Assembly (NCBI RefSeq): GCF_013409745.1
Contig: NZ_JACCBH010000001.1
Coordinates: 682,001 to 746,000, forward strand
Direction of reading: 5' to 3'
Length of the DNA stretch: 64,000 nucleotides
Source: Microbacterium pseudoresistens
Lineage (GTDB): Bacteria > Actinomycetota > Actinomycetes > Actinomycetales > Microbacteriaceae
Below the pieces are notes generated by a model that was not told where the DNA came from, made no database searches, and was given only the letters and a program-made list of their open reading frames with translations. Shown here piece after piece: positions 36,580-45,075 of this stretch (its first letter is position 1; every line of letters starts with the position of its first letter). Both the position numbers and the translations under genes were made by a program.

Positions 36580-37533
36580 CTACCAGGTGAAAGCCCAGAA
36601 CAGCGCGCCGGCGTACAGCAGCGCGGCCAGCGAGGTGAGCGCGAGGGCGGTCACGAGCTCGCGCGGCGCGCGGTACGCCCACACGATCACGATCGCCGGG
36701 ATCGCCGCCAGCAGCGCGAGCATCGCCATCCATGCGACGGGGTAGAACAGCGCCAGCAGCGCCGCGGCGACGAATGGCACGATCACGAACACCGTGTACA
36801 CGACCTGCGTGGCGCGACGACCGATGAGCACCGTGAGCGTGCGCTTGCCCGCCGCGCGGTCCTGATCGATGTCGCGCAGGTTGTTGGCCAGCAGCACCGC
36901 GCAGGCGAACAGGCCCGCCGACACCGCTCCGACCCACGCCTCCTGCGACAGGTCGAACGCCTGCACCCAGGTCGTGCCGAGGGTCGCCACGAGCCCGAAG
37001 AAGACGAAGACGAACACCTCGCCCAGCCCCCGGTATCCGTACGGCTTCTTGCCGCCGGTGTAGAACCAGGCGGCGACGATGCACACGGCGCCCACGGCGA
37101 TCATCCACCATTGCTGCGTGCGGATGACGATCGCCAGCCCCACGATCGCGGCGAGCCCGAAGAACACCAGCCCGACGACGAGCACCGTCTTCTGACGCAC
37201 TCGCCCGGATGCGGTGAGACGGGCCGGCCCGATGCGGTGCGCATCCGTGCCGCGAACGCCGTCGCTGTAGTCGTTGGTGAAGTTCACGCCGATCTGCAGC
37301 AGGACCGCGACGGCCAGGCAGGCGAGGGCGATGACCCAGTGGAACTCCGGATCGCTCAGCCGTGCGGCGCCGGTGCCGATGAGCACCGGGGCGATCGCCA
37401 GGGGCAGCGTGCGCGGGCGCGACGCGCCGATCCAGTCGCCGACGGTGACCGGCGCCTGCTCGACGACCGGACGCTTGGCGGGGTTTCCGGAGCGGGAGTA
37501 CGTCTTCGGCTTCGGTCGCTGCGAGGTGGCCAC
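36580..37533 (-). CDS. menA: 1,4-dihydroxy-2-naphthoate polyprenyltransferase MenA
   Basis: UbiA-superfamily membrane enzyme that prenylates DHNA to demethylmenaquinone. The 317 residues have about eight to nine membrane segments. The first Asp-rich motif is NFTNDYSDGVRGTDAHRIGP and the second is NNLRDIDQDRAAGKRTL, both intact. The basic N-terminal tail (QRPKPKTYSRSG) is common in actinobacteria. It belongs with menD and DUF4229 but is separated from them by the cassette at 34058-36555. Confidence 0.95.
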   Translation of the reverse strand: MATSQRPKPKTYSRSGNPAKRPVVEQAPVTVGDWIGASRPRTLPLAIAPVLIGTGAARLSDPEFHWVIALACLAVAVLLQIGVNFTNDYSDGVRGTDAHRIGPARLTASGRVRQKTVLVVGLVFFGLAAIVGLAIVIRTQQWWMIAVGAVCIVAAWFYTGGKKPYGYRGLGEVFVFVFFGLVATLGTTWVQAFDLSQEAWVGAVSAGLFACAVLLANNLRDIDQDRAAGKRTLTVLIGRRATQVVYTVFVIVPFVAAALLALFYPVAWMAMLALLAAIPAIVIVWAYRAPRELVTALALTSLAALLYAGALFWAFTW

Positions 37534-37574
37534 CCGCGAATCCTATTCCGGAACGCTATGCGCCGTTCCCCCGC

Positions 37575-38876
37575 TCACCGCCGGGCGTCATCGATCGCGG
37601 CGCGCAGGTCGTCGGCAAGCACAACCAGTTCGCCATCGTCGAGCGTGTGCGCGGTCAGCCGCAATTCGGGGGCGCCGTCATCCGCATCGAGGTGGAAGGC
37701 GCCGCCGGTGCGCACGAGCCAACCGCGGCGCATCATCGCCGCCGACACATCCCGCGCATCCTCCCGGCACCGCACCCACACGTTGAGTCCGTCATCGCCC
37801 GTGGCGTCGATGCCTCGTTCGCGCAGCAGCGCACGCAGGCGATCGTTGCGGGCGGCGTAGTGCGCCCCGGCCCGCCCCAGCGCGGCGGGGGTGTCGGGGT
37901 GATCGAGCATCCCGACCGCGACCCGCTGCAGGATGCGGCTGACCCACGTCGTGCCCGCCGACAACCGCGCGCGCAGCTGCCCGGCGGTGTCGGCGTCGCT
38001 GGCGAGCAGAGCCAGGCGCAGGTCGGGGCCGAGGAACTTCGACATCGAGCGCACGAGCGCCCAGCGCGGATGCCCCGCAGGAATCACCGACAGATACGGG
38101 CGCCGCGAGAGCAGCGAGTAGTGGTCGTCCTCGATCACGAGCACGTGCGGCACGGTCTCCAGCACGGCACGCAGCCCGGCGGCCCGCTCGGCCGTGAGGC
38201 TGACGCCCGTGGGATTGTGCGCGCGCGGGGTGCAGACGATGGCGCGCGCCCCCGCATCCAGCGCGGCGCGGAGTCCGTCGACGGTCATCCCCTCGTCGTC
38301 GAGCGGGATGCCGACGGCCCGGTACCCGCCGAGCTTGACGACGTTGATGCTGGAGAGGAAGCAGGGATCCTCCATGCCCACGACGTCGCCGTGCGCGAGG
38401 CCCGCGGCGAGCAGACGCTCGAGCGCATCCACGGCGCCGCTGGTCACGGTCAGCTCGAACGGGCGATCCAGCGCCGTCGCGAACCAGGCCGTGGCCCAGG
38501 CGCGCAGGTCGGTGTCGATGAGCGCATCGCCGTACAGCGCGGGCGTGCGCAGGTCGACCTCCGACAGCACGGGCAGGGGCAGCAGCTGCGGATCGGGGTT
38601 GCCGCTGCCGATGTCGCGCAGCACCGTGCCGGCCGCGAACCCCTCCTCCTCGGTGCGGATCGGGCCCGCCACGACGGTTCCGGCGCGGCCGCGGCTGACG
38701 ACGACACCGGCCCGCGACAGCGAGCGGTACGCAGCAGAGACCGTGTTGCGGTTGACGCCGAGCTCGTCCGCGAGCGCGCGCACGGTCGGCAGGGCGTCGC
38801 CCTCGACGAGCGCGCCCGCGTCGATCCGCGCACGGATGCTGTCGGCGATCTCGTTCGCCGTGCCGCCCTGGAACAT
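37575..38876 (-). CDS. MocR-type GntR/aminotransferase regulator
   Basis: 433 residues. An N-terminal GntR winged helix (about 1-70: LPTVRALADELGVNRNTVSA) is followed by a PLP-dependent aminotransferase fold I domain. It contains CTPRAHNPTGVSLT, EDDHYSLL and the PLP-lysine loop ALVRSMSKFLGPDLRL. Such regulators sense PLP or amino-acid adducts; the target is unknown. ATG 38876 is where the HTH begins. It lies 41 bases downstream of the lrp gene on the same strand. Confidence 0.9.
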   Translation of the reverse strand: MFQGGTANEIADSIRARIDAGALVEGDALPTVRALADELGVNRNTVSAAYRSLSRAGVVVSRGRAGTVVAGPIRTEEEGFAAGTVLRDIGSGNPDPQLLPLPVLSEVDLRTPALYGDALIDTDLRAWATAWFATALDRPFELTVTSGAVDALERLLAAGLAHGDVVGMEDPCFLSSINVVKLGGYRAVGIPLDDEGMTVDGLRAALDAGARAIVCTPRAHNPTGVSLTAERAAGLRAVLETVPHVLVIEDDHYSLLSRRPYLSVIPAGHPRWALVRSMSKFLGPDLRLALLASDADTAGQLRARLSAGTTWVSRILQRVAVGMLDHPDTPAALGRAGAHYAARNDRLRALLRERGIDATGDDGLNVWVRCREDARDVSAAMMRRGWLVRTGGAFHLDADDGAPELRLTAHTLDDGELVVLADDLRAAIDDARR

Positions 38877-38917
38877 CCGCGCCCTCCCGCACTCAGCGTA
38901 TCGCGGACGCCGCGCCG

Positions 38918-39367
38918 TCAGTCCGCGGGGACGACGGGACGGTGCTCGTAGAAGGTCTGCAGCACCACGGTCGTGCGGGTGCTCACGTTGGCCGCGCCGC
39001 GGATGTCGCGCACGAGCTGCTCGAGGTCGCGGGGCGTCGCGACGCGCACGAACAGGATGTAGGCGGCGTCGCCCGCGATCGAATGGCACGCCTCGATCGC
39101 CGTGAGGTGCTCGAGCAGCTCGGGGGCGTTGTCGGGCTGTGCCGGATCGAGCGGGGTGATCTCGATGAACGCCGACAGGGGCTTGCCCACGGCCTCCGCA
39201 TCGAGGATGGGCCGGTACCCGGCGATCACGCCGCGCGTCTCGAGCTTGCGCAGCCGCGTCTGCACGGCCGAGGTCGACAGCCCCACGGCGTGCGAGAGTT
39301 GCGCCAGCGTCGCCCTCGCATCCTGGGAGATCTCGGTCACGATCGCACGGTCGACAGCATCATCCAT
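38918..39367 (-). CDS. Lrp/AsnC-family transcriptional regulator
   Basis: 149 residues: an N-terminal HTH (TLAQLSHAVGLSTSAVQTRL) and a C-terminal RAM (amino-acid binding) domain with CHSIAGDAAYILFVRV. TATTCT lies seven bases before ATG 39367, so it is probably leaderless. A perfect palindrome (39399-39417) sits between it and the divergent DUF6421 gene, so autoregulation and control of DUF6421/SDR are likely. Confidence 0.92.
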   Translation of the reverse strand: MDDAVDRAIVTEISQDARATLAQLSHAVGLSTSAVQTRLRKLETRGVIAGYRPILDAEAVGKPLSAFIEITPLDPAQPDNAPELLEHLTAIEACHSIAGDAAYILFVRVATPRDLEQLVRDIRGAANVSTRTTVVLQTFYEHRPVVPAD

Positions 39368-39398
39368 GCGTGGAAGAATACCGTTGACCAGCATTCAC

Positions 39399-39417
39399 CG
39401 CCGGAAATTTTCCGGCG
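39399..39417. promoter_or_regulatory. Palindromic operator CGCCGGAAA-T-TTTCCGGCG
   Basis: Perfect 9-1-9 palindrome in the 73-base gap between the divergent Lrp and DUF6421 genes. It begins 15 bases after a TTGACC -35-like box of the DUF6421 promoter. It is the obvious binding site for the Lrp protein. Confidence 0.75.
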
Positions 39418-39440
39418 TTCCTTCCTGATCGGAGGTTCCG

Positions 39441-40868
39441 ATGTCCATCAACACCGCCAAGACCACGAGCGTCCCGGCCATCATCGGCGAACCCGAGGTC
39501 GTGGAGGACGCCGCCGTCGCCGAGCGCAGCGCCGCGTGGCGGATGCTGAAGGACGCCGCGATCGCACTGCGGCCGCTGCAGGCGAAAGACGGCTCGATCT
39601 CCGACGCATCCGTGCATGAGCAGGCCCGCATCCGCGTCGCCGAGATCGTCGCCGGCATCCGCGCCCTCGCCCCCGCCTTCCCGCACGACGCCGAGTACCT
39701 CGCCGCGTCCGTCGTCGACTTCCAGCGCTGGGCCGACGGCGGCTTCGGCGTGCCCGACTTCCTCGACTCGCTCGTCGCGTTCCACCCGCAGCAGCACCGC
39801 GTCGACGGCATCCGGCATCTGGTCGTGTTCCCGATGTACACGCAGAACGGATCCAGCGACCGACTCGTCGAGGCGCTGATCGTGCAGGCGATCTGGCCCG
39901 AGTTCGTCGCCGAGCTCGAGGCCGGCGACTACGGCAACAAGCTGTTCGTGTCGCTGCGTCTGGTCGACTTCACCCCCGGCTACGACACGAACTCGGCGGT
40001 GCTGTTCCCCGAGACCGTGGCGATGCGCGAGATCCCCGCCTTCACGTGGGGCGCGATCTTCCAGGACCGCGAGGCCGCCCGCTACCGGCGGGTGGTGCGC
40101 GCGGCATCCGAGATCACCAAGCTCGACCTGCCCGCCGACGCCGCCCGCATGCTCGACGACCAGGCGCTCACCGAGAAGACGTTCGTGATGTGGGACATCA
40201 TCCACGACCGCACCCACATGCGCGGCGACCTGCCGTTCGATCCGTTCATGATCAAGCAGCGGATGCCGTTCTTCCTCTACTCGCTGGAGGAGCTGCGGTG
40301 CGATCTGACCGCCTTCCGCGAGTCGGTGAAGATCCAGAAGAACCTCTCCGCCCGCACCGAGGATCTGACGGATGCCGAAGCCGAGACGCTCGAGCACGCG
40401 GCCCTCGTGCAGTACGCCGTGATCTTCGATCGCATCTTCCGCTTCGCCATCACCGGCACGCGCGTGCGCAACTACGACGGCCTCGGCGGGCAGCTGCTGT
40501 TCGCCTGGCTGCACCAGCGCGGGGTGCTGCACTGGACCGACACGCAGCTCGCCTTCGACTGGGAGGCCGTACCCGACGCCGTCGTGGCGCTGGGCGAGGC
40601 GATCGACGAACTGTACTGGCGCTCGATCGACCGGCCCAAGACCGCGCACTGGCTGGCCGCCTATGAGCTGGTCAGCGGCGTGCTCACCCCCCACCCCGCC
40701 TCGCAGTGGGCGCGGGGCCTGCCCGACGAGATCCTCTCCGGGGCCCCCAAGGGCTACACGGATGCGGTGCTGGACGACGAGTTCCCGCTGTCGATGTTCT
40801 TCGAGGCGCTGGCGAAGAAGATGCAGCCCGTGATCGAGTCGACCTCCGGGATCCGCGGGACGGACTGA
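39441..40868 (+). CDS. DUF6421 family protein
   Basis: 475-residue soluble protein of a family common in Microbacteriaceae (DUF6421) with no known function. It contains a His/Asp-rich block MWDIIHDRTHMRGDLPFDPF (about residues 250-270) that looks like a metal or active site. GGAGG precedes ATG 39441. It is divergent from an Lrp regulator and followed by an SDR gene, which suggests a shared metabolic role, perhaps on an amino-acid-like compound. Confidence 0.85.
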   Translation: MSINTAKTTSVPAIIGEPEVVEDAAVAERSAAWRMLKDAAIALRPLQAKDGSISDASVHEQARIRVAEIVAGIRALAPAFPHDAEYLAASVVDFQRWADGGFGVPDFLDSLVAFHPQQHRVDGIRHLVVFPMYTQNGSSDRLVEALIVQAIWPEFVAELEAGDYGNKLFVSLRLVDFTPGYDTNSAVLFPETVAMREIPAFTWGAIFQDREAARYRRVVRAASEITKLDLPADAARMLDDQALTEKTFVMWDIIHDRTHMRGDLPFDPFMIKQRMPFFLYSLEELRCDLTAFRESVKIQKNLSARTEDLTDAEAETLEHAALVQYAVIFDRIFRFAITGTRVRNYDGLGGQLLFAWLHQRGVLHWTDTQLAFDWEAVPDAVVALGEAIDELYWRSIDRPKTAHWLAAYELVSGVLTPHPASQWARGLPDEILSGAPKGYTDAVLDDEFPLSMFFEALAKKMQPVIESTSGIRGTD

Positions 40869-40893
40869 CCGCCCGCTCCCGGCCGGGAGCGTC

Positions 40894-40960
40894 GTTTGGG
40901 GCGCATCCTCGCGTTTGGGGCGGCGGAATGTCGCCCCGAGTGAGAGAATGCGCCCCGAAC
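40894..40960. repeat. 67-bp inverted-repeat element, copy 2
   Basis: Same length and design as 18554-18620: 29-bp arms starting GTTTGGGGCGCATCCTCGCG and ending in GAATGCGCCCCGAAC, with a 9-base centre. It lies between the DUF6421 and SDR genes. Confidence 0.8.
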
Positions 40961-40995
40961 GACGGGCATGAACAGATGAGAATGGGGCGGGCACA

Positions 40996-41643
40996 ATGAC
41001 CGAGATGCACCGCAGGGTGGTGCTCGCCGGGGCGACGAGCAGGGCCGGGCTGACGATCGCGCGGGCGCTCGCGGCGGCAGGGCATGAGGTGATCTCCACG
41101 GGAAGAACGGCCGAGCGTCTCGCACCCCTCGCCGAGGCCGGTTCCGGGATCGAGGTCGCCGACGCCACCTCGTTCGAGGCGATGCGAACCCTTGCCGAGC
41201 GCATCGGGCCGATCGACGGCGTGATCCCGCTCGTGGGCGGATGGCGGGGCGGCGGCGGGCTGGCGGGGCAGTCCGACGACGACTTCGAGGCGCTGCTCCC
41301 TTCGCTGCAGGCCGTGCGGGCGACGAGCCGCGCCTTCGACGCCGCCCTCCGAGCATCCCCCGCCGGGCGGTTCGCGATCGTGTCGTCGGTGATGGTCGAG
41401 CGCCCTCTGGCGGGCAGCGCCAACTACATCGCGCTGAAGGCGGCGAGCGAGGCGTGGACGCGTGCGGTCGCCCAGGGTTACGCGAAGGCCGCCCGCGATG
41501 CGGATGAGCCGCTGCGCGCCGCCGCGGGCATCGTGCGGGTGCGCGGCCTCGACGACGTCGCCGACCGCGTCGCCGCGCACATCGCGCAGCTGTGGGACGA
41601 GAATGCGGCGACGCTCAACGGGCAGGTCGTCGAGTTCGTCTGA
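40996..41643 (+). CDS. Short-chain dehydrogenase/reductase family protein
   Basis: 215-residue Rossmann protein. The N-terminal nucleotide loop is GATSRAG rather than the usual TGxxxGxG. The YxxxK pair appears as NYIALKAAS (Tyr about residue 144, Lys 148) with a preceding serine block VSSVM, so a catalytic triad is plausible. It follows DUF6421 by 127 bases with the 67-bp element between them. Substrate unknown. Confidence 0.85.
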   Translation: MTEMHRRVVLAGATSRAGLTIARALAAAGHEVISTGRTAERLAPLAEAGSGIEVADATSFEAMRTLAERIGPIDGVIPLVGGWRGGGGLAGQSDDDFEALLPSLQAVRATSRAFDAALRASPAGRFAIVSSVMVERPLAGSANYIALKAASEAWTRAVAQGYAKAARDADEPLRAAAGIVRVRGLDDVADRVAAHIAQLWDENAATLNGQVVEFV

Positions 41644-41670
41644 AGTCACCGCGGATATCGCCGCGTTTCC

Positions 41671-41694
41671 TCTCGCTGCGCTCGCTCAACGACC
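41671..41694 (-). repeat. Dispersed GGTCGTTGAGCGAGCG repeat at the TMEM175 3' end
   Basis: On the minus strand it reads GGTCGTTGAGCGAGCGCAGC followed by GAGA. It supplies the TGA stop of the TMEM175-like gene. Related copies are at 2351-2380 and 63286-63310. Confidence 0.6.
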
Positions 41695-42390
41695 GGGTGG
41701 TGTCGTCTCCCGCTCGCGCCGGACCACCCGCGCATTCACGAGGCGGTGCAGGGGCATCACGAGCACGACGAGGAACATCGCGAAGTAGCCGATCGCCGGC
41801 ACGAGCACGGCGACCAGTCCTGCGACGACGAACAACACGCACACGAGCGATTCGGCGATCACACCCGAGCGCAGATCCGCGTCGGGGACGTCATGCAGAT
41901 CGCGGTGCCTGCGCAGGTAGACCCGGATGGCGAGCATGATGAGCGCGGTGAGCAACAGGCTGCCGATGTAGACGACCTTCTGCACGGTGTCGGTGGGCAT
42001 CGCGCCGAGCATGGCCGTGGGCACCGGCAGCCACACGATGGAGAGCATCCACAGCACGGCGAGCCAGAGCAGGGCCGGATCGGTGCGACCCACCCGATCG
42101 AAGGTGCGGTGGTGGTTGAGCCAGAAGTTCGCGATGAGGACGAAGCTCATCAGGAAGCTGACGATCTGATCCCCGTCGTCGTCGAGGTACTCGAGCACCG
42201 TCTTGCCCTCGCGGCCGAGCTCGATCACCCCCTCCATGAGCGGGAGGATGAGCAGGGTCATGGCGATCGCCACGACGGCGTCGATGAACGCCTTGACCCG
42301 CTCGGTAGGCAGCAGATGCCGTGCACGGTCGTGCGCCACGAGACCCTTCGCCGCATCGGGCCCGGCACGGCCATCCGTGCGTCGGCTCAT
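41686..42390 (-). CDS. TMEM175-like (DUF1211) membrane protein
   Basis: 234 residues with about six membrane segments. TM1 has the family pattern ERVKAFIDAVVAIAMTLLIL; classical TMEM175 K+ channels have FSDG where this has FIDA. TMEM175 proteins conduct potassium, so this is probably a cation channel, though the altered motif leaves activity open. ATG 42390 overlaps the MFS stop (ATGA), so the two are co-translated. The last codons and stop lie in a dispersed repeat. Confidence 0.85.
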   Translation of the reverse strand: MSRRTDGRAGPDAAKGLVAHDRARHLLPTERVKAFIDAVVAIAMTLLILPLMEGVIELGREGKTVLEYLDDDGDQIVSFLMSFVLIANFWLNHHRTFDRVGRTDPALLWLAVLWMLSIVWLPVPTAMLGAMPTDTVQKVVYIGSLLLTALIMLAIRVYLRRHRDLHDVPDADLRSGVIAESLVCVLFVVAGLVAVLVPAIGYFAMFLVVLVMPLHRLVNARVVRRERETTPPGR

Positions 42391-43751
42391 GCCGGAACCT
42401 CCGTGGTCGGTTCCGCCGTCGCAGGAGCCTCGGCGTATGCCGAGCTGACCGTGCGATAGGCGCGGGTGGTGAAGGCGAAGGCCGCGAGGGCGATGGTGAC
42501 CAGCCCGGCGAAGAAGAAGATCACCGCGATGCCGCGCGCCTGACCGTCGCCGACCAACCACCCCCAGGCGGCCCGCCCCTCTGCGGACTCCACGAACGGG
42601 ATGATGGCGTACTGCGCGATCGGCGCGATGAGAAAGGCCGTGATCGGGGCCGCCGAGGCCTCCATCGCCGAGGCCAGCCCGAACACGCGCCCCTGACGGC
42701 GATACGGCACCACCTTCTGGATCACAGTCTGCTCGGCCGCCTCGATCGCCGGCATGAGCGCCATGTACACCCAGATGCCGACGGCATACAGCACCCACCA
42801 GTCGCGGATCGCGAAGAGCGAGCCGATCACGCCGGTGACGGCGACGAGCAGCAGCATGGTGCGAATGGGGTTTCGCCCCAGCCCGCGGGCGGAGACGAGG
42901 ATGCCGCCCACGATGAACCCGGTCGAGGCGACGCCGAAGACGATCCCCCACCACTGCACCGGCATCAGCTCGAGACCGTACGGGTCCATCAGCGCCATGT
43001 ACACGCCCCCGATGAGGTTGTTGAACATCGCGAAGAACAGCAGCACGAACAGTCCGGGCACCGCTCTGATCGCCGCGACGCTGCCGCGGAAGTCCAGGGC
43101 GCTCGGCGCATCCGGGTCGGGCTCGGGTGCGGATTCGGGGATGCGCACGAAGAGGATGTGCACGAGCGAGATCACCGTCAACGCCACGGCGATCACCAGC
43201 GTGCCGCCCATGCCGAGGAAGCCGATGGCGAGCCCGCTGAACACGCTCGTGACGATGAACGCGAGCCCCTGCACGGTGCCGACCATGCCGTTGGCGTTGG
43301 CGTGCCGCTCCACGGGCACGAGCAGGGTGACGGTGGTGGACAGCGCGATGTTGCGCATCTGCTCGACGACGGCGCCGACGAGGATGATGCCGGCGAACAG
43401 CCAGAACCACGGGCCCCCGAAGTCGAGCAGCGCCGCCTCGGGCTGCCAGAGGAAGAGGAGCCAGGCGAGGACGAACGCCACCGCGGTCGCCGCGCTCGAG
43501 AAGACGAACACGTGGCGTTTTCGATGGCGGTCGACGAGCGTGCCGAACACCATCGCGAAGATCGCCACGAGGAGCATGTACGCGCCGCCCACGATGCCGG
43601 TGGCCATCACGTTGCGCGTCTCCAGGTACACCCAGAACGTGAGCGCGAACCAGAGGAAGCTCGTCGTCACGTTGGCCACCATCGTGTTCACCAGCACCTG
43701 GAAGAAGCTGCGCATGTGCGAGCCCTGCTCGACTGCCCCCGTCGTGGTCAT
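42387..43751 (-). CDS. Major facilitator superfamily transporter
   Basis: 454-residue MFS protein with twelve hydrophobic segments. Loop 2-3 carries the MFS signature variant FGTLVDRHRKRHVFV, typical of drug exporters of the MFS_3 type. Two starts are possible: ATG 43751 (a TAGTGT box lies seven bases upstream) and ATG 43715 (MRSFFQVLVNT). Substrate unknown. Coupled to the TMEM175-like gene. Confidence 0.88.
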   Translation of the reverse strand: MTTTGAVEQGSHMRSFFQVLVNTMVANVTTSFLWFALTFWVYLETRNVMATGIVGGAYMLLVAIFAMVFGTLVDRHRKRHVFVFSSAATAVAFVLAWLLFLWQPEAALLDFGGPWFWLFAGIILVGAVVEQMRNIALSTTVTLLVPVERHANANGMVGTVQGLAFIVTSVFSGLAIGFLGMGGTLVIAVALTVISLVHILFVRIPESAPEPDPDAPSALDFRGSVAAIRAVPGLFVLLFFAMFNNLIGGVYMALMDPYGLELMPVQWWGIVFGVASTGFIVGGILVSARGLGRNPIRTMLLLVAVTGVIGSLFAIRDWWVLYAVGIWVYMALMPAIEAAEQTVIQKVVPYRRQGRVFGLASAMEASAAPITAFLIAPIAQYAIIPFVESAEGRAAWGWLVGDGQARGIAVIFFFAGLVTIALAAFAFTTRAYRTVSSAYAEAPATAEPTTEVPA

Positions 43752-43856
43752 GGTGACGACACTACGGCGGGTCTGCGACATCGCGGTAGGGCGCATCCGT
43801 CGTCGCTCCCGGCGCAGATCGTGCCCCGCGCGGGTGCGGCCGCGTAGGCTTGTCCG

Positions 43857-44924
43857 GTGAGCGCACTGCACGACACCGCCCTTCGCGGCTTCGCATCCGA
43901 CAACTACTCCGGCGTCCATCCGGAGGTGCTCCAGGCGATCGTCGACGCCAACGGCGGCCATCAGATCGCCTACGGCGAAGACGCCTACACCGAGCGGCTG
44001 CACGAGGTCTTCCGCGGACACCTCGGCGACGGCATCGAGGTGTACCCCGTGTTCAACGGCACCGGCGCCAACGTCGTGGGCCTGCAGGCCATGCTGCCCC
44101 GCTGGGGCGCGGTGATCGCCGCGAGCACGGCGCACATCAACGTCGATGAGGCGGGCGCCCCCGAACGCGTCGGCGGGATGAAGCTGCTCACCGTGCCGAC
44201 CGGCGACGGCAAGCTGACCCCCGAGCTCGTCGATCGCGAGGCCTGGGGCTGGGGCGACGAGCACCGCGCGCAGCCGCTGGTCGTCTCGATCACGCAGTCC
44301 ACCGAGCTGGGGACGCTCTACACGCCCGACGAGATCCGCGCGCTCGCCGACCACGCGCACGGCCACGGGATGCGGCTGCACATGGACGGCGCCCGCATCG
44401 CCAACGCCGCCGCATCCCTCGACCTGCCCCTGCGCGCCTTCACGCGCGACGCGGGTGTGGACGTGATGACCGTCGGCGGCACGAAGAACGGCGCGATGCT
44501 CGGCGAGGCGATCGTCGTGCTCGACCCCGAGGCGGCCCCCGGACTCGTCTACGGGCGCAAGCTCAACATGCAACTGGCCTCGAAGATGCGCTTCGTCTCC
44601 GCGCAGCTGATCGCCCTGCTCGAGGGCGATCTATGGCTGCGCAACGCCCGCCACGCCAACGCGATGGCGCAGCGTCTGCGCTCCTCGATCGAGGCAGGGC
44701 TGGCCGACGGATCCGTCCAGGGCGTCGGGTTCACCCAGCCGACGCAGTCGAACGGCGTGTTCGCGACCCTGCCCGAGGGAGTGGCGGATGCGCTGCGCGA
44801 GAGCTTCCGCTTCTACGACTGGGATGCGGCGCGGCGCGAGGTGCGCTGGGTGTGCGGGTTCGACACCGAGGAGTCCGACGTCGACGCCTTCGTCGCCGAG
44901 CTCGCCCGCCTCACCACCCGCTGA
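43857..44924 (+). CDS. Low-specificity threonine aldolase family protein
   Basis: 355-residue PLP enzyme of the beta-eliminating lyase/threonine aldolase family, cleaving threonine-type beta-hydroxy amino acids to glycine and an aldehyde. Seen are FASDNYSGVHPEVL at the N-terminus, RLHMDGARIANAAA (PLP aspartate) and the lysine loop VMTVGGTKNGAMLG. GTG 43857 is six bases after TAGGCT (leaderless). It is divergent from the MFS gene. Confidence 0.92.
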   Translation: MSALHDTALRGFASDNYSGVHPEVLQAIVDANGGHQIAYGEDAYTERLHEVFRGHLGDGIEVYPVFNGTGANVVGLQAMLPRWGAVIAASTAHINVDEAGAPERVGGMKLLTVPTGDGKLTPELVDREAWGWGDEHRAQPLVVSITQSTELGTLYTPDEIRALADHAHGHGMRLHMDGARIANAAASLDLPLRAFTRDAGVDVMTVGGTKNGAMLGEAIVVLDPEAAPGLVYGRKLNMQLASKMRFVSAQLIALLEGDLWLRNARHANAMAQRLRSSIEAGLADGSVQGVGFTQPTQSNGVFATLPEGVADALRESFRFYDWDAARREVRWVCGFDTEESDVDAFVAELARLTTR

Positions 44925-44939
44925 CGCTCGGACCCCGGG

Positions 44940-45065
44940 GCCTGCGGAGCGAGGCCACTGCCGCTCCTGAGGCTCGGGTTGCTCACGCTCCGGCAGGTAG
45001 TCGATGCTGACGCTGGTCCCGTTGTCCCACCAGTCGTACCAATCAGCTCGCACAGGCACGATCAC
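44940..45065 (-). pseudogene. Possible gene fragment downstream of the NUDIX gene
   Basis: On the minus strand GTG 45065 begins IVPVRADWYDWWDNG followed by TSVSIDYLPE. The composition is protein-like but the frame then runs into antisense threonine aldolase sequence. I do not recognise the fragment; it may be the front of a decayed gene. Confidence 0.25.
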
Positions 45066-45075
45066 CTTGCCAAGT

